Shown: positions 32,983 through 44,515 of the stretch, piece after piece
Position numbering within the stretch: position 1 is the stretch's first letter
How the letters are laid out: each line of letters begins with the position of its first letter
Assembly: GCA_002104935.1 (NCBI GenBank)
Contig: MCGT01000013.1
Location: 248,001 to 312,000 of the forward strand
DNA length: 64,000 nt
Direction: 5' to 3'
Origin: Hesseltinella vesiculosa
Taxonomy: Eukaryota > Mucoromycota > Mucoromycetes > Mucorales > Cunninghamellaceae
Made by a program: the position numbers and the translations under genes
The notes under the pieces: model-generated
What the model saw: only the letters and a program-made list of their open reading frames with translations
Databases searched by the model: none
Told to the model about the DNA's origin: nothing

Positions 32983-34872
32983 ATGGATTACACCAACGCC
33001 AATGGAGACGTCGTTGCGGATACCGGTCAAGCAGCTCCCCGGAATAGAAATGAAGGTGTTGTGCCTGATTTTATTCAAAAGCTATTCAAGTAAGTCACAA
33101 CAAGATGACCATGGGAAGGAAAGAAAAAAGACTGGAGGCGGAACAAGAAGGAAAAATAAAGGAGAGAAAGAGAGAGACGAAGAGTAAAAGTGAGAGGGAG
33201 GGGACGAGAAGTGGTTTAACCAGTTTTTTTTATAGTATGTTGGAAGGAACGGATGAAAATAGCTGTTATCATTGGGGGCGGCAAGGCACCACGTTTGTTA
33301 TTGAAGACCCAAGTGAATTCGCCAAAGCAGTGTTGCCTCGCCGATTCAAACATAGCAACTTTTCCAGTTTTGTCCGCCAGCTAAACAAGTATGATTTTCA
33401 CAAGATTCGATTCAATGAATTAAATCGAAAGTCTCCCACCAACAACAATACTCAGATACCCAGTCATCAGGTAAGGAAGGCGATGCGTTTAGAAGGGAAA
33501 CTCACCGGCGGTATTTCTCAGGTTTGGGAATTCCAGCATCCTTTATTCAAACGAGATCACAAACATTTGCTCTGCCAGATCCATCGCAAAACCAACAAAT
33601 CATATCAAGCCAGTCAGAAGAAGCACGTCAATTCTGTGACGGCCGTGGCGGCTGGCACCGGCGGCCTGTCTTTGCCTAATGTCAAATCCGAACCTGACAG
33701 CTCCTTTGGCAATTATCAAGAAATGCAGCAACAAATCATCGATCTCCAATCTGCCCACCACCGTATGGAGGCCTCGGTTGCCCAGCTGTTGGAGCGCGAT
33801 CGCTACTTTTTGGACCAGCTCACTGAACTGAAACATCAAGTCGACGAAAAAAATCGGCTTATCCACTCTCTCATGGAACACAAACTCCCTCCACAAAAAC
33901 GACGTCATCCCTCTTCTTCAAGTAAGTCCCCCCCCTTTTTTTTTCCTATGGGACGAGAGAGGGTCATGCTTTTACTTTTATTTTGGGGTGCCACTCAGTT
34001 GACTGACCATTCTTTTAGAACCATTGGATGAATTATCAGGCTCGCCGATCCCTTCGCCTCAATCGCCAAGTTTGAAATTGTATCCATGGCTACAACAGAC
34101 ATCCATGCCCACAGCGGCACCGATTGTACCCAGCGTTACCAGCGGGCATGGAGCATCCTTGCCATCTCTTCAATCCTCCGTCAATGGTGTGCCCACGTTA
34201 CCGTCGCTCCCTACAACCTCCACGTCTCATCCTCTGCCGCCCTTGATTGCGTCGAACATGCCACCCTTGCATGCTGCACCTATGCCGCCTGTTACATCCG
34301 ATGTCTCCACACCTTCCAGCTCCCCCTCCTCGGTCGCCTCCGGCCCCACGGTTCCTTCCACCATGATAGATCCAATGACAGCTGCCGCTGCGGCCGTGGT
34401 CAGCTCTACCCCCTCCACCACCAGCGCGACTGCTTCAGCTTCTTTGATCTTACCACCACCCACCAGCCTGCATGACTCGCATACCAACTGCATGACCTGG
34501 CGTCGTCGTCCAAAGGTCCTTGTGGTTGAAGACAATGAAACATACCGTCGGATCAGCACGCGATGTCTGGAACGTCTGGGTGCGGAGTACGATATGGCCT
34601 GTGACGGCCTGGAGGCCGTCAACTATATGAAAGCCACCAAATACGACCTGATCCTGATGGACATCAGCATACCAAAACTCGACGGCATCGAGGCCACGCG
34701 CAAATTACGTCAATATGACCAAACCACTCCTGTCGTCTCCATGACTTCCAGCTACACCGACACCGACATTGACAAGTATATTGGCAGTGGCATGTCCGAC
34801 TTGTTACCCAAACCTTTTGATCAATCCAAACTTTATGAAATCTTGAAACAGCATTGCACACATCTCATTTGA
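32983..34872 (+). CDS. SKN7: Skn7-type stress regulator: HSF DNA-binding domain plus response-regulator receiver
   Basis: Exons 32983-33089, 33236-33470, 33522-33921 and 34019-34872 give 531 residues. The HSF-type DNA-binding domain includes [34 protein letters not shown] and [15 protein letters not shown] coiled coil follows ([18 protein letters not shown]), then a Ser/Pro/Thr linker. The receiver domain is near the end: [12 protein letters not shown], phospho-acceptor Asp in [13 protein letters not shown], and Lys in DLLPKPFDQ. Skn7 takes phosphate from the Sln1-Ypd1 relay and activates oxidative-, osmotic- and wall-stress genes in the nucleus. Intron 2 is only 51 bases, a multiple of three without a stop (see findings). 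Confidence 0.95.
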
Positions 34873-35328
34873 AACAGCCTCCTCTTTTTTTTTTTTTTTT
34901 TTTCAAAAAAATTAAAAAAAAAAAAAAAAAGAAATCTTTTGTCCGATCACAAATGCTCCCAGTCCAAATTCTGCTCATGACACGTGATGCCTTTTGTTTT
35001 TCTACCTTTTTCATGTTTCCATCTCAACGATTCTATTGTATCACCCGACCATTCAATATTCACGAGACCCAACCAAAAAAAGAAGTCTGGGTGCCATGTC
35101 ATTTTCTTTCTTTCCTTTTTCAAAGAGGGGGTGAGGGCATAAAGGAGTGGAGCACACAGACAAGAAAGGTGGTTGGATGACGAGGTTTATTCAACCAAAA
35201 AAAAAAAAAAGTGCGGGTGAAAAAGTTGCTTGAAAAAAAAAAAAGAAATGGAAGGCAAAAATAAATAAAAAAAGGTGTTGCAGGGACAAGAGAAAGAAAA
35301 GAAGCAGGTGACTGGTTAAAGAAATAAA
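34873..35328. terminator. Convergent 3' ends of Skn7 and the PH-domain gene
   Basis: T19 (34885-34903) followed by an A17 run (34914-34930) lies directly after the Skn7 stop and could fold back in the transcript. Further A-runs at 35197-35245 face the other gene. No coding region was found. Confidence 0.4.
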
Positions 35329-38127
35329 TTACAAATGAATGCTAGAACTAGCAGGTGACGAGGTGGCAGAATGCATCTTTCGAAAAATGGGAGGCGAGCC
35401 AGTTCGAGGAGAGAATTGAGTATACAAGGGTTCATCTTGTTCGAGGACAGGACGAGACGAGGCCCGGCGACCATGATGAGGACTGGAAGGGCTGGGTGGG
35501 TAGGTGCCAGTGCTACCGTAGGACATGGTGGGTGAATAAGGTCGGCCATAATAATAACCATTGGGAGACGATGGCATGGGCGAGGTGAGAGGTGAGCCGG
35601 GCGACATCATAGGAGAAGGAGGAGGCATGGTTGGATGCACCATCATAGGATGGATATAGCCATTGTTGTACATCATGATCTAAAATGAAAAAGTAGGTGA
35701 GCTGGTGGTTCATTTTTCATTTCGGTCTCCCTAATTACCTGCTGCTTCATGTAAAGTTGATGTCGCTGTTCCCAGAGCCGACGCTCCTTTTCACGTTCGA
35801 TGCGCTCATTGACACGTGCACTGGATCCTTGTTTTCGATGGCGTTCACGTTCCGAGATCATGCCGACGAGACCGCCTTTGGGGGGACGAGGCTTGCTAGG
35901 CATCTGGATCAGAGGTTGGCCTGTGGCTCGTGCATATTCGATCTGTTCCTTGGCGCTGAGCTGCTCGCCCAGGTGGTGGTCCAGCAGGCTGTTCTGTGGC
36001 GCAAAATGATCGTGCAGGGCTGGGATCAAGGGGCAGTCATCAAAGCTGTCGTCATCGTCGTCGTCGTCTAAGAGGATGGGTCGGCGGCGGGGTCGGCCTT
36101 CTTCTTCATCGTCACCGTCCTGGTACAGTTCATCTTCGTCGTCCAAAAAGCGGGACCGTGGGGTGGTGGTGGCGGAGGATGGCCAGGGCGAGTCTGTCCG
36201 GGGCTCCCAGGACGGCCGGGCAGGCAGCGAGAACTTGCGGTCGTTGGTGGAAAGCCGCGGCAGACCGACGGTGGGGTCGAGACATTTACTGAAATCGGTC
36301 GAGAGAGCAAAGTCACCAAAGATCGAAGAACCTCGGTGGGCGGGTTGGGAGCGTTGGCTGCTGGAGCTGTGGCTGCTGTGGCTGCTGGAGCTACTGGAAG
36401 GTTGTTGGGAGACACGACGAGGGGTTAGGCTGGTAGAGAGTGGCGACAGCCGAGAGGATCGGGTGGACGACGTAGTGCTCATGGGCAATGACAAGAGCAA
36501 CGGGTTGGTGGAAGTGGTGGAAGAAGAGTCGAGATCAAAGTCGAAATCAAGCATCCAAGAGGCTGGTCCTGAAGCGGGTTTGGGTTGCAAAGGTTTGGAT
36601 TTGCCAATGGGTTCATCATCGCTGTCAATATCTTGCTGTTCTTCCGGTTCTTGATCCTCTTCTTCTTCTTCGTCCTCTTCTTCACTTTCGTCACTGGAGT
36701 CCGCCACCTATAAAATAATAAAAATAGACATGAGTCCTCCTTCCGTTGAGCCCCTTTTTCTTTTTTGCTCGTTGGCACCTCCCGGTGACGCCGCCCCTTA
36801 TTTTTTTCCCTATCTCTTTGTTGGTTTAGGGGAAAAGGGTATTCATCCTTACGTTGGACAGTAAAGGGAGGCGGTTCTTTTTCAGCAAGCCGGCATCGGA
36901 AGTGGCGCGTTGGCGAGGAGCATCTATGGTATCGATCATGATTGTGGGTAGGCTGTTGGCACGAGTTTGCTGTTGATCATAGAAGCGTTGAGGCGACAGT
37001 GAGGTGGGCGAGGCGGTCAAAGGAGAGGATGCTGAGGAAGGAGCAGATGCAGGGAGTGGTGGTAAAGGGGCCTGGGTATGGATGGGTGGAGGCAAAGGAG
37101 ATTGTTGTTTTTGACAGAGCAGCTGGGCGAGTTGTTGTTGACAGGCTTGGGGTGACATGGCATGGGTCATGGTGGCTAGGGTGTCGTTTGTTTCCAACCA
37201 CCAGGGAGTGGGATGACTGCGTTGGCCAAAGTTCAAGGCGTGTGGGTTGGTGGGGTCATCCAGCAGCCGGTCAGGCAAACCGTACAGTTGAAAGGTCTTG
37301 TACAGAGTGGCAAGCCATGGTACCAATTGCTGAGGGGTATCCGTCATCAAGAGCAACACGACAGGCTGGCCGTCCTGGCCGGTGGCTTCCAAGCGGATCA
37401 GGGTGGATTGAGGGACCAGCGAGGCAGTTTCGGGGTAAAGAGCATAGGCACGATGGATATGGCTGAGGGTGAGGGTAGGGGTTTTGATGAGTTTTTTGGA
37501 GTCGGCCAGCACAAGGCTGGGCTGGGTGCGTTTGGAAGGCTTCTGCAAGGCGCACCATTGTTTTTTCCACTTTTTGCTGTTGGGGAACAGGATTTGTAAA
37601 AAGCTGGGGACGGTTTGGCTGGCGGGAGGTCGTTGTTGGAACAAGGCAAATGTGAATTGTTGATGGAGCAGCAACTGTTCAAAATTGGCCAGACGGATGG
37701 CACCGATCCATCGGGTGAGGGAGCCTGGGTCCAAGGTGGCAAAGGTCCAGGATTTATTGGCTAGGTCCAGTTGGCATTGTTGTTTATCGATGGGTTGGAC
37801 ATGACAAGCATTCATCAGAGGCATATAGTCGGGCAACACCGTCGCGCCTGGACGGTCGACATCCCATAGAGCCAAGGTGGCGCCACAAAGTTCCATAAAA
37901 TACTTTTTTTGTTGATGCATCACATAGCCTTCCATGTACAGTTTTTGAGAGACGCGGTCGTAAGTATTGATAAACTGGGTCAAGGAAGGCTGATCATGGT
38001 GCTTTGGGTTGGTCATGGTGGGACGAATAAAACGAGAAGGACGAAGTTTACCATTGGTTCTTGGTGATGAACAAGTCAAGGCGGATTCAGATAAAGAAGG
38101 GCGAGGAGAAGGTGCAACCATCATCAT
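35329..38127 (-). CDS. PH-domain protein of the CAF120/Skg3 type
   Basis: Three exons (36853-38127, 35739-36707, 35329-35679) give 864 residues in frame. The N-terminal half contains one or two PH-like domains: YMEGYVMHQQKKYFMELCGA, and a second segment with KKWKKQWCALQK and ...LIRLEATGQDG. It is followed by a strongly acidic stretch, Ser-rich linkers, and the family signature GQPLIQMPSKPRPPKGGLVG with MISERERHRKQG and a charged helix RIEREKERRLWEQRHQ. The C-terminus is Pro/Ser/Tyr-rich. Fungal proteins of this architecture include yeast Caf120 (CCR4-NOT associated) and Skg3 (bud neck). The architecture is clear; which paralogue this is, and its function, are not. Confidence 0.75.
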
Positions 38128-38969
38128 TTTTTAAAAAAAAAATCTATGCGGCGGTGATTAAAAAAAGTACGTGGAGATGGCCTAGAACAAAAATGAGGGT
38201 TTGTCTTGATGGCTGGATTGGATTACCTTTCAGCTATATACAATTAAAAAAGTGGGGCAGTGTAAAATGGGTGGATCGTATTAAAAAGGATGAACCAACA
38301 TAAAATGATAAAAGGAATGTGTATTAAGCGTGTCAAAGATAAAGAAAAAGTGTAAAAAATGCAAAAGAAAAAAGAAAAAAAAAAGTATTTCAATCTTGTC
38401 GAAAAGGGAATGGTTATTGGAAAAAAGGGGAAAAAGACGAGGGAAAAAGGATCGTTTCAAAAAAAGGGAGAAACGAAACAAATTTAAACATTTAGGATGA
38501 GGTTCAAATAAATCTTGTTTTTTGAACAAGCTGGGACTTTGGCAGAGTCTTTATTAAGGAGCAACAGCGTGCTGAAGGAGTGAAGCGTCCAAAAAAATAA
38601 AGGGGGGGGGGAGGTGAAAAGAACAGCCTCGGCTTTCTTTTCTTTGCTCCTGCATTCGCGCTTTTTTTTTTTTAAAAGAGCGGCACAGTAAAGAGGAAGG
38701 ATCTGATTGGTAGATAGCGATGGGTCATTTTTTTCCCAACGCCTTGTCGCGCCAATCAACAACATGTTGTATACAACTTGTAGCTGTCTGATCACGTCTT
38801 TTCATTGGCTCAGCGTCCGGTTTCTTTCTCCGCTCCATGTAAAAAACCCATTGCTTTTAAACCATGTCTCATTTTTTTTTCTTGATAACTTTTTGATATT
38901 TTTCTTTTCAACGTTTAAGCTTTTTTTTTTTTTTGCAAGGCATTGGACTCCTTTTTACAAATATAGACA
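38128..38969. promoter_or_regulatory. Divergent promoter region, no gene seen
   Basis: About 840 bases between the divergent PH-domain and isopropylmalate synthase genes. There are many A- and T-runs; short frames on both strands are low-complexity. No recognisable regulatory site is claimed. Confidence 0.35.
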
Positions 38970-39481
38970 ATGGCTGCCACCAACAAACTTATTATTTTTG
39001 ACACATCACTGCGCGATGGAGAGCAGGTAAAAAAAAAAAAAAAATAGAAAAAAAAAAAACGACGCACTTTCCCCCACTTGGCCTTTCCTCCCCCCTCTCT
39101 TTTTCTCCTTGTTCTCCATGTTTCCCTCTTCTTTATGGCTCCTAAAGTTCAATATCAGAACAAAACTTACTTTTTTTCTTAAATAGACACCTGGGGTGAC
39201 CTTGAACACCGAGGAAAAGATCATCATTGCTACCCAACTGTCCAAGCTTGGTGTCGATGTATTGGAGGCTGGGTTCCCAATTGCTTCCCAAGGTGATTTT
39301 GAAGCTGTTCAGCGTATTGCTCGTGAAGTTGGTCCATTGATGGAAGGCCGAGAAAAGGTTGGCCAACCTATGGTAAGGAGCAGAACATGGAGTAAAAAAA
39401 AAAGGAGATGGGAAGAAACAGGTGTAGATCTAAAGTGGTGCCATAAAGGGGAGCAAGACGGGATGACGTGAGTGTGGAGGG

Positions 39482-39519
<38 letters not shown>

Positions 39520-40535
39520 GAGGGAAAGCATGGGCAAAGGAGGCTAACATTTTTTTTTTTTGATGATAGACCATCTGCGGTCTTGCTCGTGCTACAGAAG
39601 GGGATATTAAACGTTGTGCCGAAGCCATTGCTGATGCGCCTCGTAAGCGTATCCACGTCTTTTTGGCCACCTCGGATTTGCACTTGGAACACAAGCTCAA
39701 GATTGACCGCGAGACTTGTGTCAAGCGTGCGGTAGCGATGGTGACGTTGGCAAAGTCGTTGGTGGACGACATTGAGTTCTCTCCTGAAGATGCCGGCCGC
39801 TCAGATCCTGACTTTTTGTGCCAAGTGTTGGGTGCTGTGATTGAGGCTGGGGCCACCACATTGAATATTCCTGACACTGTCGGTTACAACCTTCCCCACG
39901 AATATGGAAAACTCATCAAATACCTGGTGGACCATGTCAAGGGTGCGGACAAGGTCACCTTCTCTACTCACTGTCACAACGATCTGGGCCTGGCCACGGC
40001 CAACACCCTGGCTGGCATTCAAAATGGGGCTCGTCAAGTCGAAGTCACCATCAATGGCATTGGTGAACGTGCTGGCAACACTGCCATGGAAGAAGTTGTC
40101 ATGGCCATCCATACCCATCCTGCCCTCTTCCCTGTCCACCATACCATCAACACCGAGCTGTTCTATCCCACCTCTCGCATTGTTGCCGAAACCTCCGGTC
40201 TGGTTGTGCAACGCAACAAGGCTATTGTTGGCCGCAATGCTTTTCTGCACGAATCCGGTATCCATCAAGATGGCGTGCTCAAGAACCGGTCCACCTATGA
40301 AATCATGACCCCGGCCTCGGTCGGAGTGACGGACATTGCTTTGGTGCTGGGCAAGCATTCGGGTCGCAATGCTCTTCGTAGCCGTGGGGCTGAAATGGGC
40401 TTTACCCTCAATGATGTTGCTTTTCAGCGGGTCTTTGAAGACTTCAAGGCTCTGTGCGATAGCAAGAAAAACGTCTCAGATGACGATGTCCGTGCCATCT
40501 TTGAAAAGGAAAATCACCCCATTGTTGCCTTGTAA
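38970..40535 (+). CDS. 2-isopropylmalate synthase-type enzyme lacking the leucine-regulatory domain
   Basis: Exons 38970-39026, 39187-39372 and 39570-40535 give 402 residues. The DRE-TIM metallolyase core is complete: [65 protein letters not shown], metal-binding [30 protein letters not shown], and [19 protein letters not shown]. These agree with bacterial and plant LeuA rather than with the longer yeast Leu4/Leu9. The frame stops about 100-150 residues early: the C-terminal LeuA dimer domain that binds leucine is absent. The reaction expected is acetyl-CoA plus 2-oxoisovalerate to 2-isopropylmalate, but loss of that domain also occurs in methylthioalkylmalate-type enzymes, so substrate is inferred. 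No mitochondrial presequence is evident. Confidence 0.85.
39482..39518 (+). repeat. A37 homopolymer inside intron 2
   Basis: Uninterrupted A-run within the intron 39373-39569 of the isopropylmalate synthase gene; unusual here because most long intronic runs in the window are T on the sense strand. Confidence 0.9.
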
Positions 40536-40946
40536 TTTTTTTTTTCCTCCTTAACCCCCACCCCCTACTTTTTTTTTTAACCCTTCGGACCTTTTTTTTT
40601 GTGATAAAAAAAAAAAAAAGAACCTTGTATATAGCCAACTCGTCATCCAACAGGCTCCTTTTTTTTTATTTCTCGGAACTCCCTTGAAACCACCTGATGT
40701 TTATGTTGGTTTTTTCTTCTTGCCCAGTGTTGCACCAGGGGAATGTTTGCAGCAGTCCTTTCTCCTTGATCGTTTTGCTCTGAATGGCAAGTATGAGAAT
40801 TTGACACAGTCTTTGACACACAGACAATTGAAACGCAGGCCATGCGCATCAAAAAAAAAGCGGCAATCATAAAATTTTTTTTTTCTTCTGACAGTTGCCT
40901 TTTTTTTTCTTTTCTTTCTCATTGATCGCTGCATGATAAACCAACG
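40536..40946. other. Intergenic, no gene seen
   Basis: 3' UTR of the synthase gene with T- and A-runs, then promoter of the MATE exporter. Short frames carry no recognisable domain. Confidence 0.4.
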
Positions 40947-42646
40947 ATGTCTGATTTGCCGATAAACAATGTTGATGACGAAACAGCATCGTCGTCTTCC
41001 TCGACCATTACCATACCCACTGAACGAACAGCTCTCCTATACAAACACAGTAACGCCTCCGAAAGTGACGGGCCTAGTTGTCCTTCGTTTGGTCAAGAAA
41101 CCCGCTGGCTATGTGTCAACAGTTTACCCATCATTGCCACCTATCTCTTACAAAATTCCTTTCAACTCACCAGCATTTTTGTCCTGGGTCGCCTTGTAAA
41201 ACCCTTTGCGAAAAACCACCGTTTTTAACGCTTTATTTTTTCCCCAATAGGGCCCTGTCGAACTTGGGGCGGCTGCCCTTGGAGGCATGTTTGCTACATT
41301 TACAGCTTGGAGTCTTGCCTTTGGTGCTACCACAGCTTTGGATACCCTCTTGTCTCAAGCTTGGACTGCAGCCTGTGATAAAACGTTACTGGGTATCCAT
41401 CTTCAACGAGCCCTTGTCATCCTGGCCTTGCTGTTTATTCCCATCGCAGCCGTCTGGCTCAACACCACCCCGATTCTCGTTCATCTTTTGCATCAAGAAT
41501 ATGAAGTTGCTTACTTCACAGGTAAAAACAACCGCCCCTTTCGATGGTCAACAAACAAAAGAGGCTAATCATGCTGCTACTTTTGAACTCGATAGGCATT
41601 TTCATGCGCTATTTATTGATCGGGGCGCCGGCCTACATCGCCTTTGAAGCTGTGAAAAAGTTCTTGCAAGCCCAAGGTTAAAAAAACAGCCGAGAACAAA
41701 AACGAGAGACTCACTTTTTTTTTTTAAAGGTATCATGCAAGTGTCGACGTATTGCTTGTTGGTGACAACACCTATCAACATGGTTTTGAATTATTTGTTT
41801 GTGGACACTTTGGCGTTGGGTTTTATTGGGGCTCCGCTAGCCACGAGCTGTAGCTATTGGCTCATGCTGGCTTTGCTGATTGGCTACATGGTGGTGTCTG
41901 GTCAAGGCATGGCCGGCTGGGGTGGCTGGCACTGGAAGGAATGCCTGTCCGACTGGCAGCCCTTTCTCCGCCTGGCCTTCCCTGGCATCTTGATGGTGAT
42001 GTCTGAATGGTGTGCTTTTGAAGCCGCATCGCTGGCTGCCTCCTACCTAGGCACTGTCGACCTCGCAGCCCAGTCCATCATCATGACCATCTCCACCTGC
42101 ACTTACACTCTCCCCTATGGCCTGGGTGTTGTCGTGGCCAACCGTGTTGGCCATGCCCTCGGTGAAGTCAACCCACTCAAAGCCCGCTGCACCGCCAACT
42201 CCGCCGTCTGGTTCGCCATCCTGCTGGCCACCGTCAACTGCACTGTCCTCGTCGTCTTTCGCCATCGCCTGGGCGCCTTGTTCACTCATGACACCGACAT
42301 TATTGCCATGGTTGCCAAGGTGATCCCGATCATGGCCTGTTTCCAATTGGCCGATGCTCTGGCCAGCGTGTCTGGAGGCATTATCCGCGGCATCGGCAAA
42401 CAACGCCTCGCGGCTACGGTCAATCTTGTCGCCTATTACCTCCTTGCTTTTCCTATCGGTTACTACCTGACCTTCCCTGGTCATCTGGGCTTGAGTGGGC
42501 TGTGGCTGGGTCTCTGTATTGGTCTCTGGACGGTTGCCATCGGCCAGCTCCTCTGTTGTAAATGGGTAGATTGGCACCACGAAGCCCTGAAGGCACATCA
42601 CCGTATCCAGCGTGAAGAACAAATCCTTTGTTATCTCCCCGAATGA
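40947..42646 (+). CDS. MATE-family multidrug/toxin efflux transporter
   Basis: Exons 40947-41195, 41251-41521, 41596-41676 and 41730-42646 give 505 residues with about 12 transmembrane segments. Family-typical stretches are LGAAALGGMFATFTAWSLAFG, ATTALDTLLSQAW, FLQAQGIMQVSTYCLLVTTP, LGFIGAPLATSCSYW, AFPGILMVMSEWCAFE and SGGIIRGIGKQRLAATVNLV. MATE proteins export organic cations and drugs using an H+ or Na+ gradient; the fungal relatives (Erc1 type) sit in the plasma or vacuolar membrane. The N-terminal 50 residues are hydrophilic and Ser/Thr-rich. The donor of intron 3 (gttaaa) is weak, but the join is in frame and restores a conserved segment. Confidence 0.93.
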
Positions 42647-42650
42647 TGCT

Positions 42651-42685
<35 letters not shown>

Positions 42686-42920
42686 CATCCCATAGGCTCC
42701 TATATACCATTGCCAATAAAGAAATTTGGATGCTTGAGAATGATTTTTTTTTATTTATTTACTTTAAGCATACGTGGGATTCTAAATCACAGAAAAAAAA
42801 ACATACTACTACGTTTACATGGCCATAGGTCATAAAATATGTATAAAAAACAATATGGAGCAGGGAATGAGATAATAAAAAAAAGGAGACGGGTGTGACA
42901 AAAAAAAAAGGGGGGGGGGA

Positions 42921-44279
42921 TCATTGATTGACTTCTTTCATGACGGCATGGTAATTGGCTGTATTGCGTTTAAGCACATCCACCACTGAACCCAGCAATC
43001 GTTGAAAAGCAGGCTTGCTCAAGGTGACGCATTTCAGTTTGCCATCGGCCACCACGGTGGCAGCACGAGGTTGATCATTCAGCAGGGCCAATTCTATGAA
43101 AACAGAAGGATGAGGCAAGTCGATTTTCTCCTCCCTTGCTTACCACCAAAGTAGCCGCCCTTTTCAAGATGGTTGACCACGGCTTGAGAGCCATTGTCAG
43201 CCTTTTTGTAAATAGCAGCTTTGCCTTGTTCGATCAAATAAAAACTGTCACCCATGTCATCTTCCTTGATGACAACGTCCTTGTCATTGTACTGAATGGG
43301 TTCCAAGGCATCGGCGATCTTGTGTCGTTCATAGGGTTCGAGTGATTTGAGCAGAGGCACTTCTGACAGGAATTGGTCATACATGCGGCGCTTGCGAGAG
43401 GTATTTTCCAACAAGATCATTCGGAACGACACCCGGTCCAACGCCCACAACACGCAGTCCGAGGTTGATTCGATGGTGGCAGCTCGAGGAGCATTGTACA
43501 TCAAGGCCAGTTCGCCAAAGCTTCCGCCAGACGTATAGGCAGTGACTTTTTGGTTGTTGATCAGGCAGTCTAGGGTGCCGGATTCCACAATATAAAAATA
43601 GTCGCCTACGCCGCCTTGCTCGATCACCTTGGTGCCTTTGGGCACCACCTTTTCCGACATGGCATTGACCACGTCTGTGTACTGTTCTTCGTCCAAGTGT
43701 TTGAATAAGAAGTTCTGGCCAATGGCTTCACTGATCCGGTCGCGTTGGGCCTCGGTCTTGGGAATCACGGTCTTGACAAAGTCTTTGGCGCTGGTAGGTT
43801 GTAGTGATTCGGCGCTGACAGACGTGCGTCGGCCTCGGCCAGCCAATGCCACCATGGGTAACGAATGTAAATCGCCAATTTGATCGCGTTCTTCGTCTTC
43901 ATCGTGCATTTCTTCATCTAGCATTCAATGAGTGAGTCTAATCCAAACCATTCACCTCCCCCGTTTTTGTAACAAGAGTTTTTTTTTTTTGGTTCCCACC
44001 AGCATCCGGTTTTTTTTTTTTTTTTTTTCGCATGCATCTTTTCTGTTTACCTTCAGTGGCAGGAGCAAATGAGAATGTAGATGAGCCACGGGCTTGTGAC
44101 CGTTCGTCTTGAAGTTTTTGAAGAAAGAAGGACGAGCAGAACTGCAAGACATCATTGGGTTGTTTCTGTTCAATGGTGCGGTTGAGTTCATTCAGCAAAT
44201 GCTGGTATTCGTCCATGTTGAATGTCGGTTGTGTTGGTGCTGGAATGGCAAAAGGATGAATCTCTTGGTCTTGAGCCAT
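42921..44279 (-). CDS. cAMP-dependent protein kinase regulatory subunit
   Basis: Exons 44051-44279, 43144-43917 and 42921-43093 give 391 residues. The N-terminus has the docking/dimerisation helices ([28 protein letters not shown]). The inhibitory site is GRGRRTSVS, a phosphorylatable RRxS sequence of the type II kind. Two cyclic-nucleotide-binding domains follow: the first with [19 protein letters not shown], the second with [19 protein letters not shown], both keeping the FGE...RA cAMP-binding core. The protein holds the catalytic subunit inactive until cAMP binds (yeast Bcy1, Mucor pkaR). A T31 run separates it from the convergent MATE gene. Confidence 0.96.
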
Positions 44280-44515
44280 TTTGTATTTCAATGAGTTTGG
44301 GGAAAGAAAAAATAAAGAAGGGTTTTCAAACAAGAAGAAAGAGTGAGAAAAAAAATATCTCACACTTTTTTTTTTTGTGCAATGGCCCTTCCGAGTGCCA
44401 CAGGGCGCAGGACGTTCTCCACTTTTTTTTGGCCATGGGTTTGTTCGCCGGGGGTTTTTATTGGGAGGTTTTTTCTCCTTTATTTTACAGTACAAGCAAA
44501 AGGTTCGAAGGGATA

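Noticed and set aside
36076..36654. 192-residue plus-strand ORF
   Set aside because: Antisense of the Asp/Ser-rich part of the PH-domain gene; no independent support.
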